DNA of 64,000 nucleotides from JBMDXB01 sp048594885 (GTDB lineage: Bacteria > Acidobacteriota > Vicinamibacteria > Vicinamibacterales > 2-12-FULL-66-21). Below are positions 16,225 to 25,256 of the stretch, one piece after another. Under the pieces are notes generated by a model. That model saw only the letters and a list, made by a program, of their open reading frames with translations. It ran no database searches and was not told the DNA's origin. Position 1 is the stretch's first letter. Every line of letters begins with the position of its first letter. The stretch spans positions 62,001 to 126,000 of the forward strand of contig JBMDXB010000041.1 of the NCBI GenBank assembly GCA_048594885.1, read 5' to 3'. The position numbers and the translations under genes are program-made.

Positions 16225-17928
16225 TCAGAGGGATTTCCGATTGATTTCATCGACGGCGTGAGCGGCGGCGCGCGCCGTCAGCGCCATGTAGGTGATGCTG
16301 GGATTCACGCACGACGAACTGCTCATGCACGCGCCGTCGGTGACGAACACGTTCGGCGCGTCCCAGACCTGATTGTGGCCGTTCAGCACGCTCGTCTTCG
16401 GGTCGCGGCCCATGCGCGCGGTCCCCATCTCGTGGATGGCCCCGCCCGGCATCGCCGTGATGCGCCCCTCTTCGAGTCCATCCTGCATTCGTACGTTGCG
16501 ACAGCCGATCGCTTCGAGCATCTCCGCCGCCTGCGTCTTGACGTCCGCGCGCATCGCCAGCTCGTTCTCACTCCACGACGCGTGGATGCGCAGCACCGGA
16601 ATCCCCCATGGATCGGTCTTCTCGGCCAGCTCCACGTAGTTGTCCGCCCTCGGTAAGCACTCACCGAAGCCACTGAGGCCCATGTGCCAAGGGCCAGGAT
16701 CGCGCAGCAACCGTTTGAGCTCCGCCCCGATCTCCGGCCGGTCGGCGCCACGGCTCCAGTCCGCGCGACTCGCGCCTCCCTGGTAGGCGTAGCCGCGGAC
16801 GAACCGCAGCTTGTCGGAGTCCGGTCCCCCGAGGTTGCGGAAGCGAGGAAGGTAAGTGCCGTTCGGCCGGTCGCCCTGGTAATAGCGGTCCAGCAGTCCG
16901 GGGATCTCCCCGGTTGCGCCCTGCCGAAGGTGATGATCCATGAGGTAGCGACCGAGCGCGCCGCTGCTGCCGCCGAGACCATTCGGGTGGCGCCGTGTCT
17001 TGCTGTTCAGCAGCACGCGCGTCGTTGCCAGAGTGGACGCACACAGGAAGATCACGCGCGCGTAGAACTCCTGCATCCCACCGCTCTGCGTATCCACGAC
17101 GCGTACGCCGGTCGCGCGGTCCCGTTCCAGGGCGTAGACGATCGAGTGCACGAGGCTGTACGGCCGCAGGGTCAGCTTGCCCGTTTTCCGCGCGGCCGGC
17201 AGCGTCGACGCCTGGCTGGAGAAATAGCTGCCCGTGGAGCACCCGCGAGCGCAGGGACCGCAGTAGTGGCATGGAAGGCGATCGCCAATCGCCTGCGTCA
17301 GCACCGCGACGCGCCCGATGGTCAGGCGTCGATCCGGATAGCGCGTCGCGAGCCGGGCCTTCACCCATTTCTCGCCGGCGTTCATCTCCATCGGCGGCTG
17401 GAACTCGCCGTCCGGCAGTTGCGGCAGACCGAGCTTCTCCCCGCTGATGCCCACGAACTTCTCGACGTACGAGTACCAAGGGGCGATGTCGGCGTAGCGG
17501 ACCGGCCAGTCCACGCCGTGGCCGTCCTTCAGGTTCGCCTCGAAGTCCAGGTCGCTCCAGCGGTAGCATTGGCGGCCCCAGGTGATCGATCGTCCGCCGA
17601 CCTGATTGCCCTGCACCCACAAGAACGGCTTGGCCTGAACGTAGGGATTCTCCGCATCTTCGAGGAAGTAGTGCCTCGTCGCCTCGCGGAAGCTGGGCGT
17701 GTGGGCCTGAATCGGGTGTTCAGGCGCCTGGGCGGGCGTCAGCTTGCGCTCGCGCAGCGGAAAAGCCCACGCGGGCTTGTGCTCCGTTGGATAGTCCCGG
17801 TGATTCTGGTCGCGGCACCGCTCGAGTACCAGCGTCCGCAGCCCCTTCTCCGTCAGCTCCTTCGCGGCCCAGCCGCCGCTGATACCCGAGCCGACGACGA
17901 TGGCGTCGTAGTGGTTTGCCTGGGTCAT
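16225..17928 (-). CDS. GMC family FAD-dependent oxidoreductase (large subunit)
   Basis: The FAD-binding signature is at the N-terminus (YDAIVVGSGISGGWAAKEL). The GMC C-terminal active-site region is also present (HEMGTARMG, then NVFVTDGACMSSSSCVNPS). A Cys-rich insert (CHYCGPCARGC, about residues 220-230) is typical of the membrane-linked gluconate/sorbitol/pyranoside 3-dehydrogenase subgroup. The length of 567 residues fits. The start overlaps the stop of the small-subunit gene by 4 bases (ATGA). The pair probably oxidises a sugar or polyol in the periplasm and passes electrons to a cytochrome. A 3-keto-glycoside-forming activity is a reasonable but unproved guess. Confidence 0.9.
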   Translation of the reverse strand: MTQANHYDAIVVGSGISGGWAAKELTEKGLRTLVLERCRDQNHRDYPTEHKPAWAFPLRERKLTPAQAPEHPIQAHTPSFREATRHYFLEDAENPYVQAKPFLWVQGNQVGGRSITWGRQCYRWSDLDFEANLKDGHGVDWPVRYADIAPWYSYVEKFVGISGEKLGLPQLPDGEFQPPMEMNAGEKWVKARLATRYPDRRLTIGRVAVLTQAIGDRLPCHYCGPCARGCSTGSYFSSQASTLPAARKTGKLTLRPYSLVHSIVYALERDRATGVRVVDTQSGGMQEFYARVIFLCASTLATTRVLLNSKTRRHPNGLGGSSGALGRYLMDHHLRQGATGEIPGLLDRYYQGDRPNGTYLPRFRNLGGPDSDKLRFVRGYAYQGGASRADWSRGADRPEIGAELKRLLRDPGPWHMGLSGFGECLPRADNYVELAEKTDPWGIPVLRIHASWSENELAMRADVKTQAAEMLEAIGCRNVRMQDGLEEGRITAMPGGAIHEMGTARMGRDPKTSVLNGHNQVWDAPNVFVTDGACMSSSSCVNPSITYMALTARAAAHAVDEINRKSL

Positions 17929-18494
17929 GACCAGGATCGCCCCACGTCTGCGTACGGGATGTCGGCGCGCCAGGGACCGATGGGATTCGCACGGAGCTCC
18001 TTGGTGGCCCCGACTTCCGACGTGTAGTAGCCGACGACGACCAGCTCTTTGAACGTGCGGAAAAACGAATCCGCCTCGCCGCGCGATCCGTCGCTCGGCT
18101 GAAACGCCTCCCGGTTCAGCGCCGTCATCAGCTCGAGTTGCTGTGGCGGCGGCAGTTCGACGAAGCGGCGGCCAGAGACGCGCTCGGCACGGGCATCGAC
18201 GCTCGCGAGCCCCGCCACGAAGCGATCGCGTCGCGCCGGCGGATAGAAATCCGTCAGCATTGCATCGATGAATTCGTCGACGCGTGCCGCCCGGGCGCCT
18301 GGCGTGTCGGTCTCGGGCAGAATGTGCTCGGCGATGCTCAGCACCATCTCATGCTGGGCGGACGAAAGCGTGCGGGGTTCTTTCCGCTCTTGAAACGCCA
18401 GACAGCCGGCGAGCACACCGTCGATGGTCGGCGCCGAAATAGCCGCGCCGAGTAGACAGGCGGCGCGGCGCAGGGCCTCGCGCCGGTGAATCAT
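17925..18494 (-). CDS. Gluconate 2-dehydrogenase subunit 3-like protein (Tat-exported small subunit)
   Basis: The protein starts MIHRREALRRAACLLGAAIS, a twin-arginine signal, which exports folded complexes. In-frame ATGs at 18515 and 18545 would overlap the divergent gene's start region and displace the signal. The body matches subunit 3 of gluconate-type dehydrogenases (LSSAQHEMVLSIAEHILPETDTPGARAARVDEFID, later FFRTFKELVVVGYYTSEVGA). It overlaps the GMC gene by 4 bases, so the two subunits are made together; the small subunit usually provides the Tat signal for both. No matching cytochrome c gene is in the window. Confidence 0.88.
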   Translation of the reverse strand: MIHRREALRRAACLLGAAISAPTIDGVLAGCLAFQERKEPRTLSSAQHEMVLSIAEHILPETDTPGARAARVDEFIDAMLTDFYPPARRDRFVAGLASVDARAERVSGRRFVELPPPQQLELMTALNREAFQPSDGSRGEADSFFRTFKELVVVGYYTSEVGATKELRANPIGPWRADIPYADVGRSWS

Positions 18495-18532
18495 GCTACA
18501 AGTATCAGGCGTCATCGCTTCGGGATTCTGCC

Positions 18533-19336
18533 ATGACGGACACACAACCGGAAGTCAAAGCCGCGCACCTGCTGCGGGCGGAAGACTGGCAGTTCGAATA
18601 CCAGCAGAAGTGCACGCCGCAGACCTCGAACCTGCAGTGGCTGACCTACGGGATCTATCGCATCGCCGGACGCGTCTCCAGCGACGAGCTGTACCACCGC
18701 GGTGAGGAAGCCATTCTGTTCTGCCTCTCCGGCGAACACAGCGTGCAGGTGGAGAGCCAGACGTTTCGGCTGAAGCACTACGACACCCTGTACGTCCCGC
18801 TGGCCACACCGTATCGGATCGCGAACGAGCGTGACGAGCAGGGCATCCTCGCGGTCTGCCGCGCGCCCGCGACCAACCGGCACGCTCCGATGCACGCTGT
18901 GTGGGAGCAGGTTCGCGCCGACGAGGCGCGCATCCGTCACCTCGAAGGCAAAGACGTGTTCCTGATGTTCGATGTCAGCGAACGCGCCGATCGCCTCCTG
19001 GCCGGCTACACGATCTTCCGTTCGCACGCGCGGTCGTGGCCGCCCCACAATCACACCGACCAGGAAGAGATCTATCTCTTCACCAAAGGACGCGGATCCA
19101 TCGAGGTCTACGCGGACGAGAAGACCAAGACGTTCGTCCACAGCGTCAAGGTGCTGGACGCGGCCACGATCCCGCTGCTCAACTACCATCCCGTCTTCAG
19201 CCAGGACGAGGAACTGCACTTCATCTGGTGCCTGGCCGGCGAGCGCTACTGGATCGGCGACAAGCACCGCGAGTTCATGGATGCGTCCGTCGACACGCTG
19301 ACCACCGGCGCACGATCCACGTCCGACGCCTCATGA
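18533..19336 (+). CDS. Bicupin resembling 5-deoxy-glucuronate isomerase (IolB/KduI type)
   Basis: The 267-residue protein has two cupin halves. The second contains the metal-binding pattern PPHNHTDQEEIYLF followed by a later H (YHPVFS), as in IolB and KduI isomerases, which act on deoxyuronates from inositol or pectin catabolism. The first half has a weaker motif (YHRGEEAILFCLSG). It diverges from the dehydrogenase small-subunit gene by 38 bases, and its 3' end overlaps the next, opposing gene by 6 bases. True IolB enzymes sit with iolC, iolD and iolE, none of which are here except a PfkB kinase 8 kb away, so the exact substrate is open. Confidence 0.75.
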   Translation: MTDTQPEVKAAHLLRAEDWQFEYQQKCTPQTSNLQWLTYGIYRIAGRVSSDELYHRGEEAILFCLSGEHSVQVESQTFRLKHYDTLYVPLATPYRIANERDEQGILAVCRAPATNRHAPMHAVWEQVRADEARIRHLEGKDVFLMFDVSERADRLLAGYTIFRSHARSWPPHNHTDQEEIYLFTKGRGSIEVYADEKTKTFVHSVKVLDAATIPLLNYHPVFSQDEELHFIWCLAGERYWIGDKHREFMDASVDTLTTGARSTSDAS

Positions 19337-20311
19337 CAGGCGCGCGTTCAGCTCCGCCATTTTGATGCGCGCGACCCTGAGATCGTGCGCTCCGTCCGCG
19401 CGCGCGTATTCGTAAAACGCCCACGCGCCGCGATCGGTCGCGACGGCATCCAGGTAGCGGAGCGAACCGGACGCGTGCGGGCTGGTGAAGGCCGGGCCGC
19501 GGGCAGTCAGCGTGTTCCACGATCGAAGATCGCTCGACAACGCCAGCCCGGTCTTCTCTTCGTAGTTCTCGAGGTGACTGGCGCTGCCGTCGTAGAAGGC
19601 GAGGTATCCTCGCTCGTGCCGCAGGACGCTGTTGATGCGCCGGCAATACGCATCCCACCCGGCAGTCGGCGGCGCGAAGACGACACCCAGCCACTCCCAC
19701 GAATCGAGATCGCGCGAGCGCGCCAGCCCCGTGGCCGACACGCAGTCACCGGTGTTGAAGATGTCGAGCGTCGCGTGCGAGTCGTCGCGAGTTCGCGGCG
19801 TCCTCACGGCCACGCTGAGCATCATGTACCAGGAGCCGTCCTCCTCGAAGATCCACGGGTCCTTGATGCCTTCCAGACCGAGCGGCGCGGCCGAGAACAG
19901 TCGTCGCGCCCTGGAAGGATCGAGACGGCCGACGTCTGCATCCTTCATGACGCACACGCACCAGCGTCCATCGGCGGGATCGACAAAGCAGCTGAAGTAG
20001 CGCCAGATACCATCGGGACCCTTGCGAATCGCGCTGCGCTCGATGGAGGCGGTGTCGTACTTGTCCTTCGTGACCGACCAGACGTCTTCGAAATGCGTCA
20101 GGTCGGCCGAGCGGGCGATGCGCGCTTCCCCGCCGCGATCGGGCGGTATGCCACGCGGGCGTCGAATGCGGTAACTGAGATAGAACGCCTGCTCGTCGCG
20201 GGCGTAGAACACGCCCGGCGCGCCCGTCCAATAGCCTGGCTCGGCACCGACCGGTTCGCGGATGGTGCGCGAGTCGCGCAGGATTCGATCCGCTGCTTCA
20301 GTAGACTGCAT
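19331..20311 (-). CDS. Beta-propeller glycosidase-like protein (GH32/43/117/130 type fold)
   Basis: The 326-residue protein lacks a signal peptide, so it is probably cytoplasmic. It reads as a five-bladed beta-propeller of the family 43/117/130 class: GAPGVFYARDEQAFYLSYR near the N-terminus, EGIKDPWIFEEDGSWYMMLS in the middle, then WDAYCRRINSVL, GYLAFYDGS and AFYEYARADG. Acidic residues at the blade starts are candidate catalytic positions, but none can be assigned firmly. It is the last gene of a minus-strand run with an MFS transporter and a Gfo/Idh oxidoreductase, with gaps of only 3 bases, so it likely acts on the imported sugar or glycoside. Confidence 0.8.
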   Translation of the reverse strand: MQSTEAADRILRDSRTIREPVGAEPGYWTGAPGVFYARDEQAFYLSYRIRRPRGIPPDRGGEARIARSADLTHFEDVWSVTKDKYDTASIERSAIRKGPDGIWRYFSCFVDPADGRWCVCVMKDADVGRLDPSRARRLFSAAPLGLEGIKDPWIFEEDGSWYMMLSVAVRTPRTRDDSHATLDIFNTGDCVSATGLARSRDLDSWEWLGVVFAPPTAGWDAYCRRINSVLRHERGYLAFYDGSASHLENYEEKTGLALSSDLRSWNTLTARGPAFTSPHASGSLRYLDAVATDRGAWAFYEYARADGAHDLRVARIKMAELNARLS

Positions 20312-20314
20312 TCG

Positions 20315-21610
20315 TCATTCCGGCAGCGGCTTGCCCTTCGTCTCCGGCAGGAAGAGCAGCAGGACGAGACCGAGCACGAACAGCGAGCTCAGGATCATGA
20401 CCGCGTCACGCAAATCCATTCCGGGAAGGCCCTTGAGCATCCCCGACAACCAGAGGATCGGCGCCGCGACGAGGCGTCCGCCGTTGAAGCAGACGCTCGT
20501 CCCGGTGGCCCGCAGGTGGTCGGGAAACAGTTCCGGAAAATACACCGCGTACCCAGCGTGGATCCCAAGGGTGAAGAAGCCGAACAGCGGCAGAACCCAC
20601 AACATCTGGAGATAACTCTGGGGGAGGTAGCACGTCACCGGCACGATCACCAGTGCCATCAGGTGCATCAGCGCGAACGCACGCCGCCGTCCGAGCCGTT
20701 CGGCCAGCGGCCCGAAGCACAGAAGGCCCAGGCCGCCGCCCGCGGTCTGCACAATCCCGAACGCGAACTTGGCGCGTTCCGCCGCCAGTGCCGGCGCCAC
20801 ACCCTGGCGCAGCAGCAGCGCCTGCGTGAGATCCTGCCCGGCGACGGTGACGCCCCAGAACGTCCCCAGGCCGACGGCGGCCAGCAGCAGTCCGAAGATC
20901 GCCGGCCTGGCCCAGCGCGCGACGCCGAACAACTCCGAAAAGCTGCCGCGCCGGCTCTGGTCTCCGCCCGTCCTGAGCCAGCGTTCCGGCTCTTTCACGC
21001 TGCGGCGAACCCAGAGCACGAGGAGCGCCGGAAGGATGCCGATGATGTACGCGTAGCGCCACTGCGCGCCGACCGCGAGCCCCGCTGCCGCGGCGAGCCA
21101 CGTGCCGACCACGCTCGTCGCATGGAAGATTCCCGACGCTCGCGCCCGCGCGCGCGGGGGAAAGACCTCCGCGACCAGCGACGCCGCCACGGCCCATTCT
21201 CCGCCCACGCCGAGCGCGACCAGGAAGCGCAACACCGCCACGTGCCACAGTTCGGTGGCGAAGTACGTGAGTCCGGAGAAGATCGAGTAGAACAGGATGG
21301 TCAGCGCCATCGTCGGCTTCCGGCCGTGGCGGTCCGCCAGCCATCCGAAGAAGATGCCGCCGAACGTCCCGCCGAGCAGGAAGATGCCGAGGAACGTGTC
21401 GCCCCACATGCGGACGCGCTGCGTGCTGCTGCCGGGTCCCATCAGCTCGGCGAGCATTTGACCTCGGGTGATGTTGAACAACTGCCCCTCGAAGGCATCG
21501 AACATCCACCCGGCCGAGGCAATGATCAGCACCAGCCACTGGTACCTTGTGACGCCCGCGTACCACCGCTGATCGGATGCGGGTTGATTGGCCGCAGCAG
21601 GGACGCTCAT
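20315..21610 (-). CDS. Major facilitator superfamily transporter (sugar/acid:H+ symporter type)
   Basis: A 431-residue protein with twelve predicted membrane helices. The MFS loop signature GWLADRHGRKPTM between helices 2 and 3 and a second G-[RK]-R motif (GPLAERLGRRRAFA) between helices 8 and 9 are clear. It resembles the sialate/aromatic acid/sugar:H+ symporter branch (MFDAFEGQLFNITRG in helix 1 carries the conserved Asp). It sits between the propeller protein and the Gfo/Idh gene with 3-base gaps, consistent with uptake of the pathway substrate. Confidence 0.9.
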   Translation of the reverse strand: MSVPAAANQPASDQRWYAGVTRYQWLVLIIASAGWMFDAFEGQLFNITRGQMLAELMGPGSSTQRVRMWGDTFLGIFLLGGTFGGIFFGWLADRHGRKPTMALTILFYSIFSGLTYFATELWHVAVLRFLVALGVGGEWAVAASLVAEVFPPRARARASGIFHATSVVGTWLAAAAGLAVGAQWRYAYIIGILPALLVLWVRRSVKEPERWLRTGGDQSRRGSFSELFGVARWARPAIFGLLLAAVGLGTFWGVTVAGQDLTQALLLRQGVAPALAAERAKFAFGIVQTAGGGLGLLCFGPLAERLGRRRAFALMHLMALVIVPVTCYLPQSYLQMLWVLPLFGFFTLGIHAGYAVYFPELFPDHLRATGTSVCFNGGRLVAAPILWLSGMLKGLPGMDLRDAVMILSSLFVLGLVLLLFLPETKGKPLPE

Positions 21611-21613
21611 GTT

Positions 21614-22654
21614 CTACTCAGCCGACAGTTGAACGGGCCGCCCCGATTCGAGCGATTCGGCAGCCTCGAGGCACATCGACACGGACCACAGGCCGTCCTC
21701 GCCTCGACATGGCACGGGCGTCCCCTCCCTGATCGCACGCACCACCGCCGCTACTTCGTCCACCAGCTCGTACACCTCTCCAGAGGGCTTCTCGATCGGC
21801 ACGTCGGACAGTGTGTCACCGCTCTGCAGCCGCAGGCTGAACGTCGGCTCGAAGGTGCGATCCATGGCTCCACTCCACGACGCCCACAGCGCGCCTTCGG
21901 TGCCGGCGATTTTGGCCGTCTGGTGGTGCTCCCATCCCGCCAGCGTCTGCGAGATCACGGCGTACCGCCCGCCGGGAAAGTTCACGATCGCGGAGAAGTT
22001 GTCGTGCAGGTCCGGCTGGTCGGGACGCTTCCCGTTCGCGCGCGCGTAGACCGAAACCGGCTCGCCGACGCGATCGAAGTACCACCGGGCGAGATCGAAG
22101 AAATGAATCGGCTCCTCGAGGATCCAACTGCCCACGCGCTGGATGTCGTAGCGCCAGCCGCCGGAGCCGAGCCGGTACGGCCGCCGCCACAGCTCGATCA
22201 GCGCGTAGAGTGGATCGCCAATTGCGCCGGCATCGATCAGCTCCTTGACCTTCCCCCACAGCGACGACAACCGCAGTTCGTGGCCGACCGCCAGCACCAG
22301 GCCGCGCGCCTGCGCCAGCCGGATCAGCTCGCGGCAGTCCGCGACGGCGAGCGTCATCGGTTTCTCGAGCAGCAGATGGCGGCCGGATTCGAGAACCCTC
22401 CTGGCAACCTCGTAGTGCAAGTGAGATGGCAGTACGACGTCGCAGAGCTCGAGCTCCTCGCCCGCGAGCAACGCGCGGTAATCATCGTAGATGGCCGCGT
22501 GCGGATGATCCTCGCGCGCAGCGGCGGCGTTCTCGGCGGAACGGGCGCAGATGGCCTTCAACTGCGCCCCGGGCACAGAGGCGAGGGCGCGGGCGTGATG
22601 CCGGCCCCACGCTCCGTATCCAATCACGCCGACACGCACCACGTTCATGCTCAC
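21614..22654 (-). CDS. Gfo/Idh/MocA family NAD(P)-dependent oxidoreductase
   Basis: The N-terminal Rossmann domain shows RVGVIGYGAWGRHHARAL, the family's nucleotide motif, then LLEKPMTL with the conserved EKP lysine. The C-terminal domain contains the substrate-side block (RYDIQRVGSWILEEPIHFFDLARWYF), where GSWILEEPIHFFD is the usual G-G-x-x-x-D-x-G-x-H-x-x-D position with a substituted start. The length of 346 residues is normal. Members oxidise or isomerise sugars and inositols. It is the first gene of the minus-strand run toward the MFS transporter, and diverges from the aldehyde dehydrogenase gene across about 105 bases that may hold a shared control region. Confidence 0.9.
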   Translation of the reverse strand: MSMNVVRVGVIGYGAWGRHHARALASVPGAQLKAICARSAENAAAAREDHPHAAIYDDYRALLAGEELELCDVVLPSHLHYEVARRVLESGRHLLLEKPMTLAVADCRELIRLAQARGLVLAVGHELRLSSLWGKVKELIDAGAIGDPLYALIELWRRPYRLGSGGWRYDIQRVGSWILEEPIHFFDLARWYFDRVGEPVSVYARANGKRPDQPDLHDNFSAIVNFPGGRYAVISQTLAGWEHHQTAKIAGTEGALWASWSGAMDRTFEPTFSLRLQSGDTLSDVPIEKPSGEVYELVDEVAAVVRAIREGTPVPCRGEDGLWSVSMCLEAAESLESGRPVQLSAE

Positions 22655-22759
22655 TCCCCTCGTCCTCCTCGTGCTGCGGCAGGATTATGTCGAAAGCGCA
22701 ACAAGTCAAGCGGGTGAAAAGGAACGCCCGCGTGGTGGTATCTGATATCTTCTGCTGCC

Positions 22760-24211
22760 ATGTCGACGGGCCAGCCGTCCTGGCGCAGCGGCCAATGCCC
22801 GACCACCCTCATCGCTGGCGAGTGGCGCGATCCGGCGAATCGCAGGGACGTTCGCAACCCCGTCAACGGATCCGTCGTCGGCTCGATTGGATGTGGGACG
22901 GCCGCAGAGGCGCGCGCCGCAGCGGACGCCGCGCAGGACGCGCTCGAGCGCTGGGCCGAGACCCCGCCGCGCGCACGCGGAGATGTGTTGCGGCGGGCCG
23001 CCGACCTGATCGACGAGCGAGCGGCCGACCTCGGTGTGCTGCTCGCGAGAGAGGCGGGCAAGCGCAAGCCCGAAGCGCTCGCCGAAGTCAGGTTCGCCGC
23101 CGAGTACTTCCGCTGGTACGCCGAGGAGGCGCGGCGTCCGTCCGGCGAGTTCTATCCGCATGAAGCGCCGCGCAGGCGCCACCTCAGTATCCGACGACCG
23201 GCAGGCGTCGTCGCCAGCCTGACGCCGTGGAACTTTCCCTGCTCCATTCAGGCGCGAAAGCTCGCGCCCGCGCTCGCCGCCGGCTGCACGGTGGTCGCGC
23301 GCGTGTCGGAGCAGGCGCCGCTGGCGGCGACAGAGATGATCCGGTGTGTCACCAACGCCGGTCTGCCGCCCGGCGTCTTGAATCTCGTTCACGGTCCCGC
23401 AGCGGAGCTCACGGACGCCTACCTGCGCCATCCGGCCGTACGCGTCGTCAGCTTCACCGGATCGACACCGGTGGGCCGGGACATCATGGCGAGGGCGAGC
23501 CACGGTCTCGTGCGGCCGCTGCTGGAACTGGGTGGCAACGCCGCCTTTGTCGTCTTCGAAGATGCCGACCTGAACGCGGCCGTCGAGGGCGCGCTGATTG
23601 CGAAGTTCCGCAACACGGGACAGTCGTGCATCGCGGCGAACCGCTTTCTCGTCCACGACGCCGTCTACCAGCAGTTCGTCGAGACGCTCGCTCACCGGAT
23701 CGATCGGATGACGCTCGGCGACGGCCTGGCCGAGCCGACCCCTGACCTCGCGGCCTGCATCAACGACAGCCGCGTACGGGCGGTGACGGCGATGGTGGAG
23801 GAAGCCGTGTCGAAGGGCGCCAGGAAAGTCACGCGCGACTTCGACCTTCCGGCGGGCGCTTTCTGTGCCCCGGCGTTGCTGGTCGACGTGCCTGACGACT
23901 GCGCCGTCGCCCGCGAGGAGATCTTCGGTCCGGTTGCCGGCGTGTTTCGGTTCGGCGATGACGAGGAGGCGCTCCAGCGAGCCAACGCAACCGACATGGG
24001 CCTGGCGGGTTACGTGTACACGAGGGACACCTCGCGGGTCTGGCGGATCGCCGAACGGCTCGAGGTCGGCATTCTCGGCGTCAACACCGGTCTCCCCTCC
24101 GTCTGCTTCGCGCCGATGGGCGGGGTGAAATCTTCCGGCTTCGGCCGCGAAGGCAGTCGGCTCGGCCTGGAGGAGTTTCAGCAGGTGCGCTACGTTGCCC
24201 TCGAGCTCTAA
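22760..24211 (+). CDS. NAD(P)-dependent aldehyde dehydrogenase (succinate-semialdehyde dehydrogenase-like)
   Basis: The 483-residue protein has the oxyanion Asn in TPWNFP, the general base in ELGGNAA and the nucleophile in FRNTGQSC. The EEIFGPV and GGVKSSGFGREG motifs complete the family. It is closest in style to the succinate-semialdehyde/alpha-ketoglutarate-semialdehyde group. One difference is notable: the usual K-P-S-E coenzyme motif reads R-V-S-E (about residue 178), which may affect NADP binding. In this locus it may oxidise a sugar-derived aldehyde. It is followed without a gap by a 2-hydroxyacid dehydrogenase gene, whose proposed start lies inside its 3' end. Confidence 0.93.
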   Translation: MSTGQPSWRSGQCPTTLIAGEWRDPANRRDVRNPVNGSVVGSIGCGTAAEARAAADAAQDALERWAETPPRARGDVLRRAADLIDERAADLGVLLAREAGKRKPEALAEVRFAAEYFRWYAEEARRPSGEFYPHEAPRRRHLSIRRPAGVVASLTPWNFPCSIQARKLAPALAAGCTVVARVSEQAPLAATEMIRCVTNAGLPPGVLNLVHGPAAELTDAYLRHPAVRVVSFTGSTPVGRDIMARASHGLVRPLLELGGNAAFVVFEDADLNAAVEGALIAKFRNTGQSCIAANRFLVHDAVYQQFVETLAHRIDRMTLGDGLAEPTPDLAACINDSRVRAVTAMVEEAVSKGARKVTRDFDLPAGAFCAPALLVDVPDDCAVAREEIFGPVAGVFRFGDDEEALQRANATDMGLAGYVYTRDTSRVWRIAERLEVGILGVNTGLPSVCFAPMGGVKSSGFGREGSRLGLEEFQQVRYVALEL

Positions 24212-25229
24212 CCCGCGCCCCGGCGTGGCCGCGGCGGCGCCGCTCGCCGACGGCGCGGGCGTCGTGGACGTCGCCGTCGTGGAAGATCTCTGGGGCGAGG
24301 CGTTCGACGACCTTGCCACGCGCCGAACGGTCGTCCGGCTCCCGGACACCTGGAAGAACGCCGCGGCGCTCCGCAGCATCGCCGTCCGCACCCGGGCGCT
24401 CGTGGTGCGGAACATGGCCCCGGTCACGCGTGATCTGTTGGCGGCGGCTCCTCACCTGGAGATCGTCGCGCGCGCCGGTTCCGGCCTCGACAACGTGGAC
24501 CTCGCGGCCGCCGAAGAGGCCGGCGTGGTGGTTGTGTCTACGCCAGGCGCCAATGCGACGAGTGTCGGCGAACATACTGTCGGCCTCGCTTTGGCCATGG
24601 CCCGCCGGATCGTCGAGCTTGACCGGAGCACGCGCGCGGGCGAGTGGAACCGGACGATGGGCCACGAGCTCTCTGGAGGCACGTGGGGCTTGATAGCTGC
24701 AGGTCGTACCGCTCGTGCGACCGCCCGCCTTGCCCGCGGGTTTGGAATGCGCGTGCTCGCGTACGACCCCTACGTCGATCCGGACAGCGAGGACTTCCGT
24801 TCGCTGCAGCTCCGCTTGACCGCGATCGAGGAGGTCGTCGCCAGCGCCGACGTCTTGAGCCTCCACGTGCCCTTGACGGAGGAGACGCGTGGCATGGTGG
24901 GCGCCGCGCTCCTCGCTCTCGCGAAGAAGCACGTGATTCTCGTTAACGTCAGCCGCGGAGAGGTGCTGGACGAGGATGCGCTCGCCGATGCGCTCGAAGG
25001 CGGCCGCATCGCGGGCGCCTGCCTCGACGTGCGCCGCGGCGAGCCTCCACGATGTGGCCGCCTCGAGCGGTTGTCCAACGTGCTCCTCACGCCGCACGTC
25101 GCAGGGCTGACGGTCGAGTCGCAGGCGCGGATCGCGCGCATGCTGTGCGCCGACATCGACGCCGTCCTCGATGGCGGCGAGGCCAGTTGCGCGGTGACGC
25201 GAATCTGTCGGCCTCAGCGCGCCTCGTGA
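24195..25229 (+). CDS. D-2-hydroxyacid dehydrogenase (phosphoglycerate dehydrogenase-like)
   Basis: The start shown is a TTG overlapping the aldehyde dehydrogenase by 17 bases; in-frame GTGs a little downstream are possible alternatives. The fold is clear: VARAGSGLDNVD, ATSVGEHTVGLALAM, NVSRGEVLDEDAL with the catalytic Arg, and LLTPHVAG with the catalytic His. The dinucleotide motif is degenerate (GLIAAGRTAR instead of GxGxxG), and the catalytic Glu block reads DVRRGEPP instead of the usual DVFE-x-EPP. Either coenzyme binding has diverged or activity is reduced. In context it could reduce or oxidise a sugar-acid intermediate. Confidence 0.85.
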   Translation: MPSSSNPRPGVAAAAPLADGAGVVDVAVVEDLWGEAFDDLATRRTVVRLPDTWKNAAALRSIAVRTRALVVRNMAPVTRDLLAAAPHLEIVARAGSGLDNVDLAAAEEAGVVVVSTPGANATSVGEHTVGLALAMARRIVELDRSTRAGEWNRTMGHELSGGTWGLIAAGRTARATARLARGFGMRVLAYDPYVDPDSEDFRSLQLRLTAIEEVVASADVLSLHVPLTEETRGMVGAALLALAKKHVILVNVSRGEVLDEDALADALEGGRIAGACLDVRRGEPPRCGRLERLSNVLLTPHVAGLTVESQARIARMLCADIDAVLDGGEASCAVTRICRPQRAS

Positions 25230-25256
25230 TCTGCTGCGGCCGCCGAACGAGCGGAC

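Noticed and set aside
19385..22717. Plus-strand open frame of 1110 codons
   Set aside because: It runs antisense to three well-supported genes (propeller, MFS, Gfo/Idh), is rich in Arg, Gln and His with no fold-like pattern, and is typical of an antisense shadow in high-GC DNA.
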